This document shows positions 9,380 to 17,985 of a stretch of DNA of 33,232 bases, piece after piece. The notes under the pieces are model-generated. The model did no database searches, was not told the DNA's origin, and saw only the letters and a program-made list of their open reading frames with translations. The stretch's first letter is position 1. Each line of letters starts with the position of its first letter. A program made the position numbers and the translations under genes. The stretch spans positions 1-33,232 of the forward strand of contig LUYZ01000004.1 of NCBI GenBank assembly GCA_001603425.1, given 5' to 3'. This DNA comes from Bacteroidales bacterium Bact_08. GTDB lineage: Bacteria > Bacteroidota > Bacteroidia > Bacteroidales > UBA932.

Positions 9380-10225
9380 ATGGCTCAAATTGATAAATTA
9401 AAAGAGATTGCCACTCAAATCAGACGAGATATAATCAAAATGGTTAGTATGGCTGGTTCTGGTCATCCTGGTGGATCTCTTAGTAGTACAGATTTTCTTA
9501 CTACACTTTTTTTTAGTGAAATGAATCACGACCCCAAAACATGGACAAGATCTGGTAGAGGTTCTGACATGTTTTTTCTATCGGCCGGTCATCTATCTCC
9601 GGTTTACTATAGTGTTTTAAGCAGAAGCGGTTATTTTCCAACAGATGAGTTAAAATCATTCAGAGTTTTAGGTTCAAGACTTCAAGGTCACCCATCAGTT
9701 GAGAGAGGATTACCAGGAGTGCATGTTGCCTCGGGATCTTTAGGTCAGGGACTTTCAGTAGCTTGTGGAGCAGCGTTGTCAAAAAAAGCAGATAAAGAGA
9801 GTAATTTTGTATTTGCTTTAATTGGAGATGGCGAGAGTGAAGAGGGGCAAATTTGGGAGGCAGCTCTTTTTGCGGCTCAATATAAATTAGATAATTTAAT
9901 CGTAGCAACAGATTGGAATGGTCAGCAAATCGATGGACCTGTTAGTTCTGTTCTATGTCTAGGAGACCTAAAATCTAAATGGGAATCTTTTGGATGGGAG
10001 TGCATTATTGTTGATGGGCATTCAATTGAGGAGATTCAAAGTACTATTCGTGATTTAAAAAAGACTCCAGGTAACGGAAAACCCAAAATGATTTTACTTA
10101 AAACAGAGATGGGTATGGGAGTAGATTTTATGACAGGAACTCATGAATGGCACGGAAAAGCTCCAAATGCACAGCAGACAGAGAGCGCTCTTAGCCAGCT
10201 AACAGAGACTTTAGGGGATTTTTAA
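9380..10225 (+). CDS. Transketolase, N-terminal (TPP-binding) subunit
   Basis: A 281-residue subunit carrying the thiamine-diphosphate half of transketolase, a cytoplasmic enzyme moving two-carbon ketol units in the non-oxidative pentose phosphate pathway. 'AGSGHPGGSLSSTDF' at residues 25-39 and 'GDGESEEGQIWEA' (149-161, the Mg/TPP GDG motif) are intact. The remaining TPP site 'DWNGQQIDG' (the N of the GDG-N motif) and 'EWHGKAPN' are near 180 and 255. The protein stops where a one-chain transketolase would continue into the pyrimidine-binding domain, which is encoded by the next gene. Split transketolases are usual in Bacteroidota and archaea, so this is a native arrangement and not a frameshift. 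Confidence 0.95.
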   Translation: MAQIDKLKEIATQIRRDIIKMVSMAGSGHPGGSLSSTDFLTTLFFSEMNHDPKTWTRSGRGSDMFFLSAGHLSPVYYSVLSRSGYFPTDELKSFRVLGSRLQGHPSVERGLPGVHVASGSLGQGLSVACGAALSKKADKESNFVFALIGDGESEEGQIWEAALFAAQYKLDNLIVATDWNGQQIDGPVSSVLCLGDLKSKWESFGWECIIVDGHSIEEIQSTIRDLKKTPGNGKPKMILLKTEMGMGVDFMTGTHEWHGKAPNAQQTESALSQLTETLGDF

Positions 10226-10235
10226 ATTGATTTTT

Positions 10236-11198
10236 ATGAAAATTACAGATAAATATATTAATACCGGAAATAAAGATACAAGATCTGGTTTTGGAGCAGG
10301 GCTTCTTGAGGCTGGAAGAGCCAATTCAAATGTTGTTGCTCTTTGTGCCGATCTAACAGGCTCTTTAAAAATGGATGCATTTGCTAAAGAGTTTCCTGAT
10401 AGGTTTTTCCAATGTGGAATAGCGGAGGCTAATATGACAGGTTGTGGTGCTGGTCTAGCCATTTCTGGAAAAGTTCCTTATATTGGATCTTTTGCTGGCT
10501 TTGCTACAGGAAGGGTTTATGACCAAATTCGTCAAACAATTGCATACTCTCATACAAACGTAAAGATTTGTGCTTCTCATGCAGGTATAACACTTGGAGA
10601 AGATGGGGCTACTCACCAAATTATGGAAGATATAGGATTGATGAGAATGTTGCCTAATATGGTTGTAATAAATCCGTGTGATTATAATCAGACAAAAGCT
10701 GCTACTATAGCTATTGCAGATTATAGTGGTCCGGTTTATCTTAGATTTGGAAGACCGTCTGTACCAAATTTCACACCAGAAAATCAATCATTTGAAATTG
10801 GTAAGGCACTTACCCTTCAAGAGGGAGTGGATGTAACAGTTCTTGCTACTGGTCATATGGTTTGGGAATCAATTTTGGCTTGCCAAAAATTGGCAGAAGA
10901 GGGCATATCTGTAGAGTTAATAAATATTCATACCATTAAACCTTTTGATAAAAAAGCAGTCCTAGAATCAGTAGCAAAAACCAGAGCCGTTGTAACTGCA
11001 GAGGAGCACCTTATAGCAGGTGGTTTAGGTGAGCTTGTTTCTGGTGTTTTATCAAGAGAGATGCCTACTCCTGTCGAAATTGTTGCTGTTGATGATCTAT
11101 TTGGGCAGAGCGGAAAGCCTTCTGAATTGATGGAAGAGTATGGTTTAACATCAAATGAGGTTTACGAAGCAGTAAAAAGAGTTTTAAAAAGAAAATAA
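10236..11198 (+). CDS. Transketolase, C-terminal (pyrimidine-binding) subunit
   Basis: A 320-residue partner of the preceding subunit. It contains the transketolase pyrimidine-binding domain (about 10-170, with 'CGIAEANMTGCGAGLAISGK' supplying the catalytic Glu, and 'SHAGITLGEDGATHQIMEDI') and the C-terminal regulatory-like domain (about 190-315, 'VTAEEHLIAGGLGELV'). The two proteins must assemble to form the active site at their interface. The start is the ATG at 10236, 10 bases after the previous stop; an in-frame TTG at 10227 would add three residues. The ECF sigma gene begins only 5 bases after the stop, so the sigma factor is probably read from the transketolase transcript. Confidence 0.95.
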   Translation: MKITDKYINTGNKDTRSGFGAGLLEAGRANSNVVALCADLTGSLKMDAFAKEFPDRFFQCGIAEANMTGCGAGLAISGKVPYIGSFAGFATGRVYDQIRQTIAYSHTNVKICASHAGITLGEDGATHQIMEDIGLMRMLPNMVVINPCDYNQTKAATIAIADYSGPVYLRFGRPSVPNFTPENQSFEIGKALTLQEGVDVTVLATGHMVWESILACQKLAEEGISVELINIHTIKPFDKKAVLESVAKTRAVVTAEEHLIAGGLGELVSGVLSREMPTPVEIVAVDDLFGQSGKPSELMEEYGLTSNEVYEAVKRVLKRK

Positions 11199-11203
11199 CA
11201 AAT

Positions 11204-11746
11204 ATGACCGATAGGGATATAATAGATGGCCTTATGAATAATGGGAATAGAGACCATCTATTTAGACTTATTGTAGACAAATTTAGTGAACGACTATATT
11301 GGCATGTCAGAAAAATGGTTGTTTACCACGAAGATGCAAATGATATTCTTCAAAACACATTTATTAAAGCCTGGAGGTCTCTCGACAGTTTTAGAGGGGA
11401 ATCTGGGCTTTATACTTGGTTATATAGAATAGCAACAAATGAATCGCTTACTTTTCTAAAGAGAGATAAGATTAAGACATTTTTTTCTTTTACTGATTCT
11501 TATAAAAATGTTGAAGATCGGCTTAATGCAGACCCTTATTTTTCTGGAGATGAGACTCAGAAGTTATTATATAAAGCCATTTTATCATTACCTCCTAAGC
11601 AAAGGGCTGTTTTTAAGATGCGATATTTTGACGATATGAAATATGAAGAGATTTCGGAGGTTTTAAATACTTCAGTCGGTGCTCTTAAAGCCTCATATCA
11701 TCACGCATATCAAAAGATTCAAAAAATAATTGAGGACTCTGTTTAA
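11204..11746 (+). CDS. ECF-family RNA polymerase sigma factor (first of two)
   Basis: A 180-residue two-domain sigma factor. The sigma-2 region includes 'EDANDILQNTFIKAWRSLDSFRG' and 'GLYTWLYRIATNESLTFLKRDK' (about 42-90), which bind core polymerase and the -10 element. The sigma-4 region is 'LPPKQRAVFKMRYFDDMKYEEISEVLNTSVGALKASYHHAYQKI' (about 127-172, read as two adjoining parts), the -35-binding helix-turn-helix. It begins 5 bases after the transketolase C-subunit gene. It is followed by a one-TM protein and a Spy/CpxP-like protein, the pattern of CnrH-type metal or envelope-stress sigma systems with a membrane anti-sigma and a periplasmic sensor. The inducing signal cannot be read from the sequence. 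Confidence 0.93.
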   Translation: MTDRDIIDGLMNNGNRDHLFRLIVDKFSERLYWHVRKMVVYHEDANDILQNTFIKAWRSLDSFRGESGLYTWLYRIATNESLTFLKRDKIKTFFSFTDSYKNVEDRLNADPYFSGDETQKLLYKAILSLPPKQRAVFKMRYFDDMKYEEISEVLNTSVGALKASYHHAYQKIQKIIEDSV

Positions 11747-11776
11747 TCCTTTTGTAATAGTAATAGTCTAATAAGT

Positions 11777-12208
11777 ATGAACAAAGATTATTTAAATAGC
11801 GATATTAAATTTAACAAAGAAGTTTTTAAAACTCCAGAAAACTACTTTGATAACGTGAAAGAGCAGATATATGCAAAAACCATAGAGAATAAAGATGGTC
11901 AAATGCAAAGTAGAGTTGCTCTTTGGACTATTGTGAAGCCACAATTGAGTCTTGTTGCTTCATTTGCTATTATATTTTTTATTGCTCTTTTTGTTATTGA
12001 TAAAACAAAGGAGATAACCCCTATTTTGGGAACAGCAGACACCTCATCATATATATATACTATAGAAGAGGGGTTTCTTAAGACCAACTTTATAGATTTT
12101 ATAGACCCATCGGATAGCTCTAATTATAGAGAGGAAATTCCTCAAGATCAATTAGCTGAGTATATAAAGGATAATATAGATATAATTACCATTGCACTTT
12201 TAGACTAA
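11777..12208 (+). CDS. Single-pass membrane protein, putative anti-sigma factor
   Basis: A 143-residue protein with one transmembrane helix near residues 55-74 (PQLSLVASFAIIFFIALFVI). The cytoplasmic N-terminus of about 50 residues contains 'KFNKEVFKTPENYFDNVKEQI', a short segment I associate with Bacteroidota anti-sigma-like proteins ('F.TPE.YF'). The C-terminus is acidic, ends in hydrophobic residues, and should be periplasmic. It lacks the zinc HxxxCxxC motif of classical ZAS anti-sigma factors. Position between an ECF sigma gene and a Spy-like gene, 30 and 11 bases from its neighbours, makes a sigma-sequestering role likely. That role is inferred from context, not from a recognised domain. 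Confidence 0.62.
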   Translation: MNKDYLNSDIKFNKEVFKTPENYFDNVKEQIYAKTIENKDGQMQSRVALWTIVKPQLSLVASFAIIFFIALFVIDKTKEITPILGTADTSSYIYTIEEGFLKTNFIDFIDPSDSSNYREEIPQDQLAEYIKDNIDIITIALLD

Positions 12209-12219
12209 ATTAAGTAGAT

Positions 12220-12690
12220 ATGAAAAAGTATATAATTATAGTTCTTGTATCTATTCTTTCAATCTCTCTTTTTGCACAGCCAAGTAGTGATATTAGAGAG
12301 CAACAGAGAGGAGAAAGATATAGACAAATTCAAAATGCTAAGATTGCATTTTTTACTACAGAGATTGGAATGACTCCTAGCGAGGCTGAGGTCTTTTGGC
12401 CAATTTATAATCAGTATTGGAAAGAAAGAGAGGTTGTTATGAGAAAAGGGCAGTCTCTTCTAAAGCAAATTTCTGAATCGGCTTCAGATGAAAAAAATAC
12501 TAGCTCCAAAGAGTTAAAAAGGCTAATGGATGCTTTTGTTAATTGCAGTTATGAAGAGAGTCAGATTCATAAAAAATACTATGATAAGTTTTTAAAGATT
12601 TTGCCGATCGAAAAAGTAGCTAAAATGTATAAAGCAGAGGAGGAGTTTCGAATTAAAATGATTAGGCAATTTAGAGGGCACTCTAAATAG
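12220..12690 (+). CDS. Periplasmic Spy/CpxP-like protein, putative sensor of the ECF system
   Basis: A 156-residue exported protein. The signal peptide is MKKYIIIVLVSILSISLFA before QPSSDIREQ. The mature part is highly charged and helical: 'IQNAKIAFFTTEIGMTPSEAEVFWPIYNQYWKER' followed by long helices rich in Lys and Glu. The 'MT..EAE.FWPIYN.Y' block is typical of Bacteroidota proteins annotated as sensors of ECF-type sigma factors, which resemble Spy, CpxP, ZraP and CnrX (LTxxQ family) in layout. A single Cys lies mid-protein (FVNCSYEES). It probably reports periplasmic stress or metal through the neighbouring membrane protein. It converges on the trmN-like gene with a 24-base gap. Confidence 0.72.
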   Translation: MKKYIIIVLVSILSISLFAQPSSDIREQQRGERYRQIQNAKIAFFTTEIGMTPSEAEVFWPIYNQYWKEREVVMRKGQSLLKQISESASDEKNTSSKELKRLMDAFVNCSYEESQIHKKYYDKFLKILPIEKVAKMYKAEEEFRIKMIRQFRGHSK

Positions 12691-12714
12691 TTTTTGAGAT
12701 AGATTGTTTAAATT

Positions 12715-13485
12715 TTATCTTTTTATAGTAGAAAAGTCTTTTCTATAGTAATTGTTTATAATTTGACAATACTCTCTAGTGTAGTAATACTCTCCATCTT
12801 TAGGATGAATAGTTAGATACTCTTCTTTTGGCTCTTCGCTTCTGCTATCTGAATTTTTTATAAATTCAACAATTTGCCGATCTATTTGCTCTCCCTCTTT
12901 ATATTTAATATTAAGTACTCTAGTTAGAGAAAAAATATTAGTTTCTTTTACAATACTCTGTAATTTTATTGATTGATTGTATGGAAGAATTAGTGCTAAT
13001 CTTCCATGATTCTTTTTAAGTAGTTGGTTACTTGATACTACGATATCTTCTAACGATAATGAGTGATTGTGTCTAGCCAAATTTTTGGTTTCTTTGGAAC
13101 TCTTTAGAGAATCACTAAAATAAGGTGGATTGCTAATTATTAAATCAAATAATTCATGATTTGATTCTATTTTTGAATATTGTTGGAGAGATATTAGTTG
13201 TGAACTTAAATAATCCTTAAATTGGCTATTGTGAAAATTCTTATTGCAATCAGTTATGGATCCAGGTTCTATATCAATTGCGACAATCTCTCCAATAGCA
13301 GAAATTTTAGATAATTTTTGTGCCATAATAAGGGCAATCACCCCTGTTCCAGCCCCAACATCCAAAATTTTCAGATCCTTTTCTTTAACATCTATATATG
13401 CTCCAAGAAGAACTCCATCTGAATTAACTTTCATTGCGGAGTTCTCTTGTGATATTTCAAACTCTTTAAAGTAAAAACTCCCCAT
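12715..13485 (-). CDS. TrmN6-like tRNA1(Val) adenine-N6 methyltransferase
   Basis: A 256-residue class I SAM-dependent methyltransferase. The N-terminal '[27 protein letters not shown]' block is diagnostic of the YfiC/TrmN6 family, which methylates A37 of tRNA1(Val). The SAM-binding glycine loop is '[13 protein letters not shown]' (about 40-52), the acidic residue is in 'IVAIDIEP', and the amino-methylating catalytic motif is 'IISNPPYF' (about 116). The start codon at 13485 lies inside the end of the upstream ABC gene (20-base overlap), suggesting coupled translation. The family is solid; the exact tRNA target is inferred. Confidence 0.87.
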   Translation of the reverse strand: MGSFYFKEFEISQENSAMKVNSDGVLLGAYIDVKEKDLKILDVGAGTGVIALIMAQKLSKISAIGEIVAIDIEPGSITDCNKNFHNSQFKDYLSSQLISLQQYSKIESNHELFDLIISNPPYFSDSLKSSKETKNLARHNHSLSLEDIVVSSNQLLKKNHGRLALILPYNQSIKLQSIVKETNIFSLTRVLNIKYKEGEQIDRQIVEFIKNSDSRSEEPKEEYLTIHPKDGEYYYTREYCQIINNYYRKDFSTIKR

Positions 13486-14119
13486 CTCTCATCTCTAGAA
13501 CCCTATCACTCATTTTCGCTAAATCTTTATCGTGAGTTACAATAATAATAGTTTGACCAAATTCATCTCTAAGATCGAAGAACAGTTTGTGAATCTCCTC
13601 CTTTGTATTGGTATCTAAGTTCCCAGATGGCTCATCGGCAAATAGAATGGTCGGGTTATTAATAATTGCTCTAGCAATAGCAACTCTTTGTTGTTCTCCT
13701 CCACTTAGTTGAGATGGTTTGTGAGTTAATCTTTCTCCAACACCCAAAAAAGATAGAATATCTTTGGCCTTCTCTTTTGCCTTGGACATTGACTCACCAG
13801 AAATTAAGGCTGGTATCGCAACGTTTTCTAAAGCAGTAAACTCTGGAAGAAGATGATGAAACTGAAAAACAAAGCCAATTTTTTTATTTCTAAAATCGGC
13901 AAGATTGTCTGAATTTAATTTAAAAACATCAATACCATCTATTAAAAGTGTTCCACTATCTGGCTGTGATAAAGTACCAAGAATATGGAGCAAGCTTGAC
14001 TTTCCAGCCCCGCTTGCTCCAACTATACTTAGCACTTCTGAATTACCGGCCTCAAGATCTATACCTTTTAGAACTTGTAAAGATCCAAAGGATTTGTAAA
14101 TTTTTTGTGCTCTTATCAT
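13466..14119 (-). CDS. LolD-like ABC transporter ATP-binding protein
   Basis: A 217-residue cytoplasmic ATPase of the LolD/MacB/FtsE class, thought to energise release of lipoproteins from the inner membrane. Walker A is 'GASGAGKSS', the signature '[14 protein letters not shown]', Walker B '[12 protein letters not shown]', and the switch His is in '[11 protein letters not shown]'. The ATG at 14119 ([12 protein letters not shown]) is chosen because it gives the family's usual N-terminus; the open frame extends 29 residues further upstream, but that stretch lies inside the EF-G2 gene and looks like read-through. The start is 8 bases after the EF-G2 stop. No LolC/E permease gene is beside it, so the partner is elsewhere. 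Confidence 0.86.
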   Translation of the reverse strand: MIRAQKIYKSFGSLQVLKGIDLEAGNSEVLSIVGASGAGKSSLLHILGTLSQPDSGTLLIDGIDVFKLNSDNLADFRNKKIGFVFQFHHLLPEFTALENVAIPALISGESMSKAKEKAKDILSFLGVGERLTHKPSQLSGGEQQRVAIARAIINNPTILFADEPSGNLDTNTKEEIHKLFFDLRDEFGQTIIIVTHDKDLAKMSDRVLEMRDGEFLL

Positions 14120-14126
14120 ATATAAT

Positions 14127-16280
14127 TTATTCCTCTTTTTCGCTCTCTTCGTATGCTTTGAGTAGTTTCTCCTGAACATCCATTGGTACCTGCTGATAGT
14201 CTGCAAATGTCATAATAAATGTGGCTCTACCAGAGGTAAGGGAGCTTAATACTGTGGAGTATTTGTATAATTCTGCTAAAGGAACTCTTGCCTTAATTAC
14301 TTCAAACCCCTTTTCGCTGCTCATACCCTCAATCATAGCTCTTCTATTTTGCAAATCACTCATAACATCTCCCATGTAATCTGCTGGAACTAATACTTCT
14401 ACATTGTATATCGGTTCCATAATCTTAGGGCCTGCTTTTTTAAATGCCTCTTTAAAAGCATTTCTACCTGCAAGTTTAAATGAAATTTCGTTTGAGTCAA
14501 CCGGGTGCATTTTACCATCAAACACAAATACCCTAATATCTCTTGCATAAGACCCAGTTAGAGGCCCCTCCTCCATTTTTTCCATTATTCCTTTTAATAT
14601 AGCAGGCATGAATCTAGCGTCAATTGCTCCTCCTACTATACAGTTGTAGTACTCCAATTTGCCACCCCAAGGCATTGTGTATTCCTCTTTACCCTTTAGG
14701 TTAAGAATTATTTCACGGCCATCTACTTTAAATTTATTGTTAACAGGAGCGCCCTCAACAATTGGCTCAATTAATATATGAACCTCTCCAAACTGACCTG
14801 CGCCACCTGATTGCTTTTTATGTCTATAATCTGCGATTGCAACTTTTGTTATAGTCTCTCTATATTGAATTCTAGGAGAAAATAGATCTACCTCCAATTT
14901 GTGGACATTGTTTAAATGCCATTTAAGAATGTTTATATGATGTTCTCCTTGTCCACTTAAGATAGTTTGTTTTAGCTCTTTGGAGTATTCAACTTTTATT
15001 GTTGGATCCTCTGCATTTGCTCTATTTAGAACTTCTCCCAATTTCTCCTCATCTTTCTCTTGTTTTGCTTTTATTGCAGTTCTAAATTTAGAAGGAGGGA
15101 AGATTATTGGTTCGAAGACCCAATCAGTAGACCCACTATTTAATGTTTGATTAGTCTTTACAGATTTTAGTTTTACCGTACAGCCTATATCCCCAGCCTC
15201 TATTTCAGAAATTTTTTCTCTCTTTTTACCAGCTACGGCATAAATAGAGCTTATTCTCTCTTTTGCTCCAGTTTCTGGATTGGTTAAATCCATACCCTCT
15301 TTTAGCTTTCCGGACATCACTCTAAAGTAAGATACTTCTCCAAGATGTTGCTCTACAGCAGTTTTATATATAAAAATGGATGTCGGCCCTTCAGAGTCAC
15401 AAGGTATTTCTGTTCCATCTTTTAAAAGCTGAGGTGTTTTATTTGGGAATGGAGCCACATTTATAATAAACTCCATTAAGCGTTTAATTCCAATATCTTT
15501 TTTTGCCGATAGACAGAATAGCGGCATTATATCACACTTCATTAAACCGATTGAAAGACCTCTTCTGATTTCGTCTTCTGTAAGATCGCCTTTCTCAAAA
15601 AACTGCTCCATTAACGATTCATCATTCTCTGCTGCCATCTCTACCAACTGCTGCTTGTATTCTGCTGCCTCATCTGCATAGTCAGCAGGTATATCCATCT
15701 CTTCTCGTATTCCTGTATCGTCTTTAAACTTATACATTTTCATTTTCAGAACATCGATAAATGAGTTGAAGTCAGGTCCTGGATTAACAGGGAATTGAAC
15801 TACAACAACCTTGTTCCCAAAAGTCTGCTTTAGTGACTCTAGAGCGTGTTCCCAATTAGCTTTTTCGTGATCTAGTTGATTTAGACCGATAATCAATGGT
15901 TTAGAGTGCTTTTCTGCATAACGAGAAAGAATTTCTGTCCCAACTTCAACACCATGCTGTGAATTTACAATCATAACTCCGGCATCGGCAACCCTAAATG
16001 CAGAGATAACACCACCTACAAAGTCATCTGAACCCGGAGTGTCAATGATATTAAGTTTATTATCCATAAACTCAGTAAACATTAAAGTTGGGTATATAGA
16101 TCTTTGATAGATTTGTTCTATCTCTGTATTATCACTTATTGTTGTTTTTGCTTCAACCGAACCTCTTCTGTCGATAACTTTTCCTTCGAACAACATTGTC
16201 TCCGCAAGGGTGGTTTTACCAGATTTTGTGTTCCCTATAAGAACAACATTGCGGATGTTTTTGGTGGGATAAACTTTCAT
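14127..16280 (-). CDS. EF-G paralogue (EF-G2) with degenerate GTPase motifs
   Basis: A 717-residue protein with the full five-domain EF-G layout: G domain (about 5-290), domain II, domain III ('[15 protein letters not shown]'), domain IV ('[18 protein letters not shown]') and domain V to '[17 protein letters not shown]'. The GTPase signatures are altered. The P-loop is GNTKSGKT, where EF-G has GHIDAGKT. Switch II is DTPGSDDF, with Ser84 replacing the catalytic His. G4 is NQLD, not NKMD. Switch I lacks the RGITI motif. This matches the Bacteroidota EF-G2 group; the Bacteroides thetaiotaomicron member has been reported to support translation without GTP hydrolysis and to matter during starvation and gut colonisation. 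It is first in a minus-strand run with lolD-like and trmN-like genes and has its own promoter. Confidence 0.9.
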   Translation of the reverse strand: MKVYPTKNIRNVVLIGNTKSGKTTLAETMLFEGKVIDRRGSVEAKTTISDNTEIEQIYQRSIYPTLMFTEFMDNKLNIIDTPGSDDFVGGVISAFRVADAGVMIVNSQHGVEVGTEILSRYAEKHSKPLIIGLNQLDHEKANWEHALESLKQTFGNKVVVVQFPVNPGPDFNSFIDVLKMKMYKFKDDTGIREEMDIPADYADEAAEYKQQLVEMAAENDESLMEQFFEKGDLTEDEIRRGLSIGLMKCDIMPLFCLSAKKDIGIKRLMEFIINVAPFPNKTPQLLKDGTEIPCDSEGPTSIFIYKTAVEQHLGEVSYFRVMSGKLKEGMDLTNPETGAKERISSIYAVAGKKREKISEIEAGDIGCTVKLKSVKTNQTLNSGSTDWVFEPIIFPPSKFRTAIKAKQEKDEEKLGEVLNRANAEDPTIKVEYSKELKQTILSGQGEHHINILKWHLNNVHKLEVDLFSPRIQYRETITKVAIADYRHKKQSGGAGQFGEVHILIEPIVEGAPVNNKFKVDGREIILNLKGKEEYTMPWGGKLEYYNCIVGGAIDARFMPAILKGIMEKMEEGPLTGSYARDIRVFVFDGKMHPVDSNEISFKLAGRNAFKEAFKKAGPKIMEPIYNVEVLVPADYMGDVMSDLQNRRAMIEGMSSEKGFEVIKARVPLAELYKYSTVLSSLTSGRATFIMTFADYQQVPMDVQEKLLKAYEESEKEE

Positions 16281-16344
16281 AGTTTGTCAGAATTACATAT
16301 TACTAATAAAAATTAATTATTACTATTGTTTTAAATAGGAATTT

Positions 16345-16374
16345 CAAATTTAACAAAAAATTATCAATCAACAA
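16345..16374 (-). promoter_or_regulatory. Promoter of the EF-G2 gene (TTG-N19-TAAATTTG)
   Basis: On the minus strand a TTG (16374-16372) is followed after 19 bases by TAAATTTG (16352-16345). This is the optimal spacing of the Bacteroidota vegetative promoter. The predicted leader before the ATG at 16280 is about 60 bases. Confidence 0.65.
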
Positions 16375-16614
16375 TGGTGATATAAGGCAAATCAGACTCT
16401 TTTTTGCTGGATAAGTTGCCCACTTATTAAAATAATAAGAGAGTTTACTTGTAGTTTATAGGGATATCGCAAGGGTCTTTAAGTAACCCTAATTATTATT
16501 ATTAAAGGCTTGTTGTCAGTTTATAAGTATTAGGAGTTAAAATAGTAATAAGAAAGGTTATTATATGCCAAAATATACCCACAAATATTGACTTTTTGTT
16601 ATATAGGTAGAGCT

Positions 16615-16622
16615 TATATTTG
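16615..16622 (+). promoter_or_regulatory. -7 box TATATTTG abutting the XRE gene start
   Basis: A perfect TAnnTTTG box ends only 4 bases before the ATG at 16627. If it is used, transcription would begin at or next to the start codon, giving a leaderless mRNA. A TTTG lies 16 bases upstream, a little closer than ideal. Confidence 0.42.
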
Positions 16623-16626
16623 TTAT

Positions 16627-17031
16627 ATGAAAGATGATCATATTATTAATAAAATAAAGGAAGCTCGGAAAAGGAGTAAATATACTCAAGATCAAATGGC
16701 TTTACGTCTTAACATCTCTTCTAATTCTTATAAAAAGATAGAGAGTGGAAAGACTACTCTTATTCGTCATAGGTTATGGCAAATAATAGAAATTTTAAAT
16801 ATTGATATTTTAGATCTTTTTATTGATAATGAGGGAGAGCAGACAGTCTATTCATTAAAAAGAGAGCTTAATGAACAGCAGGAGAGATATGAAGAGAATA
16901 TAAATAAGATAAAAGCCAATTATGATTATACCATAGAGGAACTCAAAGCCGAGATAAATATTTTAAAAGACACTCTTAAGCACAAAGAGACCATTATTGG
17001 AATTTTGAAAGATCAAAAGGGGAGATATTAG
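16627..17031 (+). CDS. XRE-family helix-turn-helix protein with C-terminal coiled coil
   Basis: A 134-residue protein. Residues 5-65 form a Cro/C1-type helix-turn-helix: 'KIKEARKRSKYTQDQMALRLNISSNSYKKIESGKTT' with a following 'LWQIIEILNIDILDLF'. Residues 75-130 are a continuous, charged helix with heptad-like spacing (LKRELNEQQERYEENINKIK, then EELKAEINILKDTLKHKETI), probably a dimerising coiled coil. The start is ATG 16627; the open frame reaches back to a TTG at 16588 but that segment overlaps the -7 box. No toxin, phage or conjugation gene is adjacent, so it is an orphan regulator. rnhB starts 29 bases downstream with its own -7 box. The target is unknown. Confidence 0.82.
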   Translation: MKDDHIINKIKEARKRSKYTQDQMALRLNISSNSYKKIESGKTTLIRHRLWQIIEILNIDILDLFIDNEGEQTVYSLKRELNEQQERYEENINKIKANYDYTIEELKAEINILKDTLKHKETIIGILKDQKGRY

Positions 17032-17039
17032 TATATTTG
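17032..17039 (+). promoter_or_regulatory. -7 box TATATTTG upstream of rnhB
   Basis: A perfect TAnnTTTG box begins at the base after the XRE stop codon and ends 21 bases before the rnhB ATG. The nearest upstream TTG is 24 bases away, slightly long for a -33 element. Confidence 0.42.
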
Positions 17040-17060
17040 TAGATTCAACAGAATTTATTT

Positions 17061-17639
17061 ATGCTAGAACTCATTTATCCAAATAATTTATACCCTCAGG
17101 CTGGATGCGATGAGGCAGGTAGAGGATCTTTGGCTGGTCCAGTATTTGCTGCAGCTGTGATTTTACCAGACAAATTTTATCATCCACTATTAAATGATTC
17201 AAAAAAAATCTCTTCAAAAAATAGAGATATACTTTTTGATATTATTACAAAAGAGGCTGTAAGTTATGGGGTTGCAAGTTGTTCTCCAGAGGAGATAGAT
17301 AAATTTAATATATTAAAGTGTTCAATAATTGCAATGCATAGGGCAATAGAGCAATTAAAAACAAGGCCTAGATCCATTATTGTAGATGGTAATAGATTTG
17401 ATCCTTATGGAGATATTCCGCATGAGTGTATAATAAAAGGAGATTCAAAATATGCATCAATCGCAGCTGCCTCAATTCTAGCTAAAGTATCCAGAGATCG
17501 GTATATTAAAGAGATATCTAAAGAGTTTCCACAGTACTTGTGGGATAAAAACATGGCCTATCCAACAAAAGGTCATAGAGAGGCAATAAGGGAATATGGA
17601 TCATGTAAATATCATAGGAGTAGTTTTAAGTTGCTTTAA
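17061..17639 (+). CDS. rnhB: Ribonuclease HII
   Basis: A 192-residue cytoplasmic endonuclease that cuts the RNA strand of RNA/DNA hybrids and starts removal of single ribonucleotides from DNA. 'AGCDEAGRGSLAGPVFAAAVI' (about 14-34) carries the Asp-Glu metal-binding pair and the GRG motif. The third acidic residue is in 'SIIVDGNRF' and the last in 'ILAKVSRDRYI'. The Tyr and Lys of 'YPTKGHREAI' complete the family pattern. The length is typical. The gene converges on the small two-TM protein gene with only a 7-base gap and no visible terminator between them. Confidence 0.96.
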   Translation: MLELIYPNNLYPQAGCDEAGRGSLAGPVFAAAVILPDKFYHPLLNDSKKISSKNRDILFDIITKEAVSYGVASCSPEEIDKFNILKCSIIAMHRAIEQLKTRPRSIIVDGNRFDPYGDIPHECIIKGDSKYASIAAASILAKVSRDRYIKEISKEFPQYLWDKNMAYPTKGHREAIREYGSCKYHRSSFKLL

Positions 17640-17646
17640 AATTATA

Positions 17647-17985
17647 TTATTCCCAATCTAGTGCAAATTTAGCAACACCAAAAAGTGACATAAATATTAT
17701 AACTACAGAAATAATCATCTCTGGCGATATGCTTTTATAGTTGTGTACAATAGTTCCAACTTGAGAAAACTGATCAATTATTAGGGAGTATCCACCGGTT
17801 ACCATAAAAATTATAAATCCTATAGCAGCAAAAATTGCAGTTAAAACATAGCTATTAACCACTTTTTTTCTTGGTTTGGGTTGTGGTAAACACTCAAGAG
17901 TAGAAAAGAGACGTTGTGAAAAACCATCATCTTCTATGCTCTGCTTATGATTCTTAAAGAATCTATCGATATCACTCTCTTTCAT
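17647..17985 (-). CDS. Small two-helix membrane protein downstream of an ECF sigma factor
   Basis: A 112-residue protein with a charged N-terminus of about 45 residues ('KESDIDRFFKNHKQSIEDDGFSQRLFSTL'), a helix near 46-65 (YVLTAIFAAIGFIIFMVTGG), a short loop and a second helix near 88-107 (MIISVVIIFMSLFGVAKFAL). I recognise no named domain, though the 'DGFS.R.......P' N-terminus recurs in Bacteroidota proteins encoded after ECF sigma genes. Its start overlaps the end of the sigma gene by 14 bases, implying coupled translation. Context suggests an anti-sigma or signalling partner; this is inference. Confidence 0.65.
   Translation of the reverse strand: MKESDIDRFFKNHKQSIEDDGFSQRLFSTLECLPQPKPRKKVVNSYVLTAIFAAIGFIIFMVTGGYSLIIDQFSQVGTIVHNYKSISPEMIISVVIIFMSLFGVAKFALDWE

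Larger units (their letters stand above)
16281..16626. other. 346-base AT-rich divergent intergenic region
   Basis: This is the only stretch above 300 bases without a gene. Its left part holds a good minus-strand promoter for EF-G2 and its right end a -7 box for the XRE gene. The middle (about 16375-16585) has no convincing reading frame, tRNA or strong hairpin. A 5-bp stem AGGGT/ACCCT near 16473-16491 followed by TTATTATTATT is too weak to call. Confidence 0.5.

Noticed and set aside
9380-11198. A frameshifted single transketolase gene
   Set aside because: Each half ends and starts cleanly at a domain border, the second has its own ATG, and split transketolase is normal in this phylum.
12220-12690. 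Classifying the exported protein as CpxP or Spy itself
   Set aside because: The LTxxQ motif is not clearly present; only the general layout and context support the relation, so no gene symbol is given.
16375-16585. Small RNA or gene remnant in the AT-rich gap
   Set aside because: Only a 5-bp stem and no coding signal; no promoter-terminator pair could be supported.
16627-17031. Phage repressor or toxin-antitoxin antitoxin
   Set aside because: No integrase, phage gene or partner toxin gene is nearby, and the flanks are housekeeping genes.
17639-17647. Terminator between rnhB and the small membrane-protein gene
   Set aside because: The 7-base gap and flanking text show no hairpin with a T-tract.
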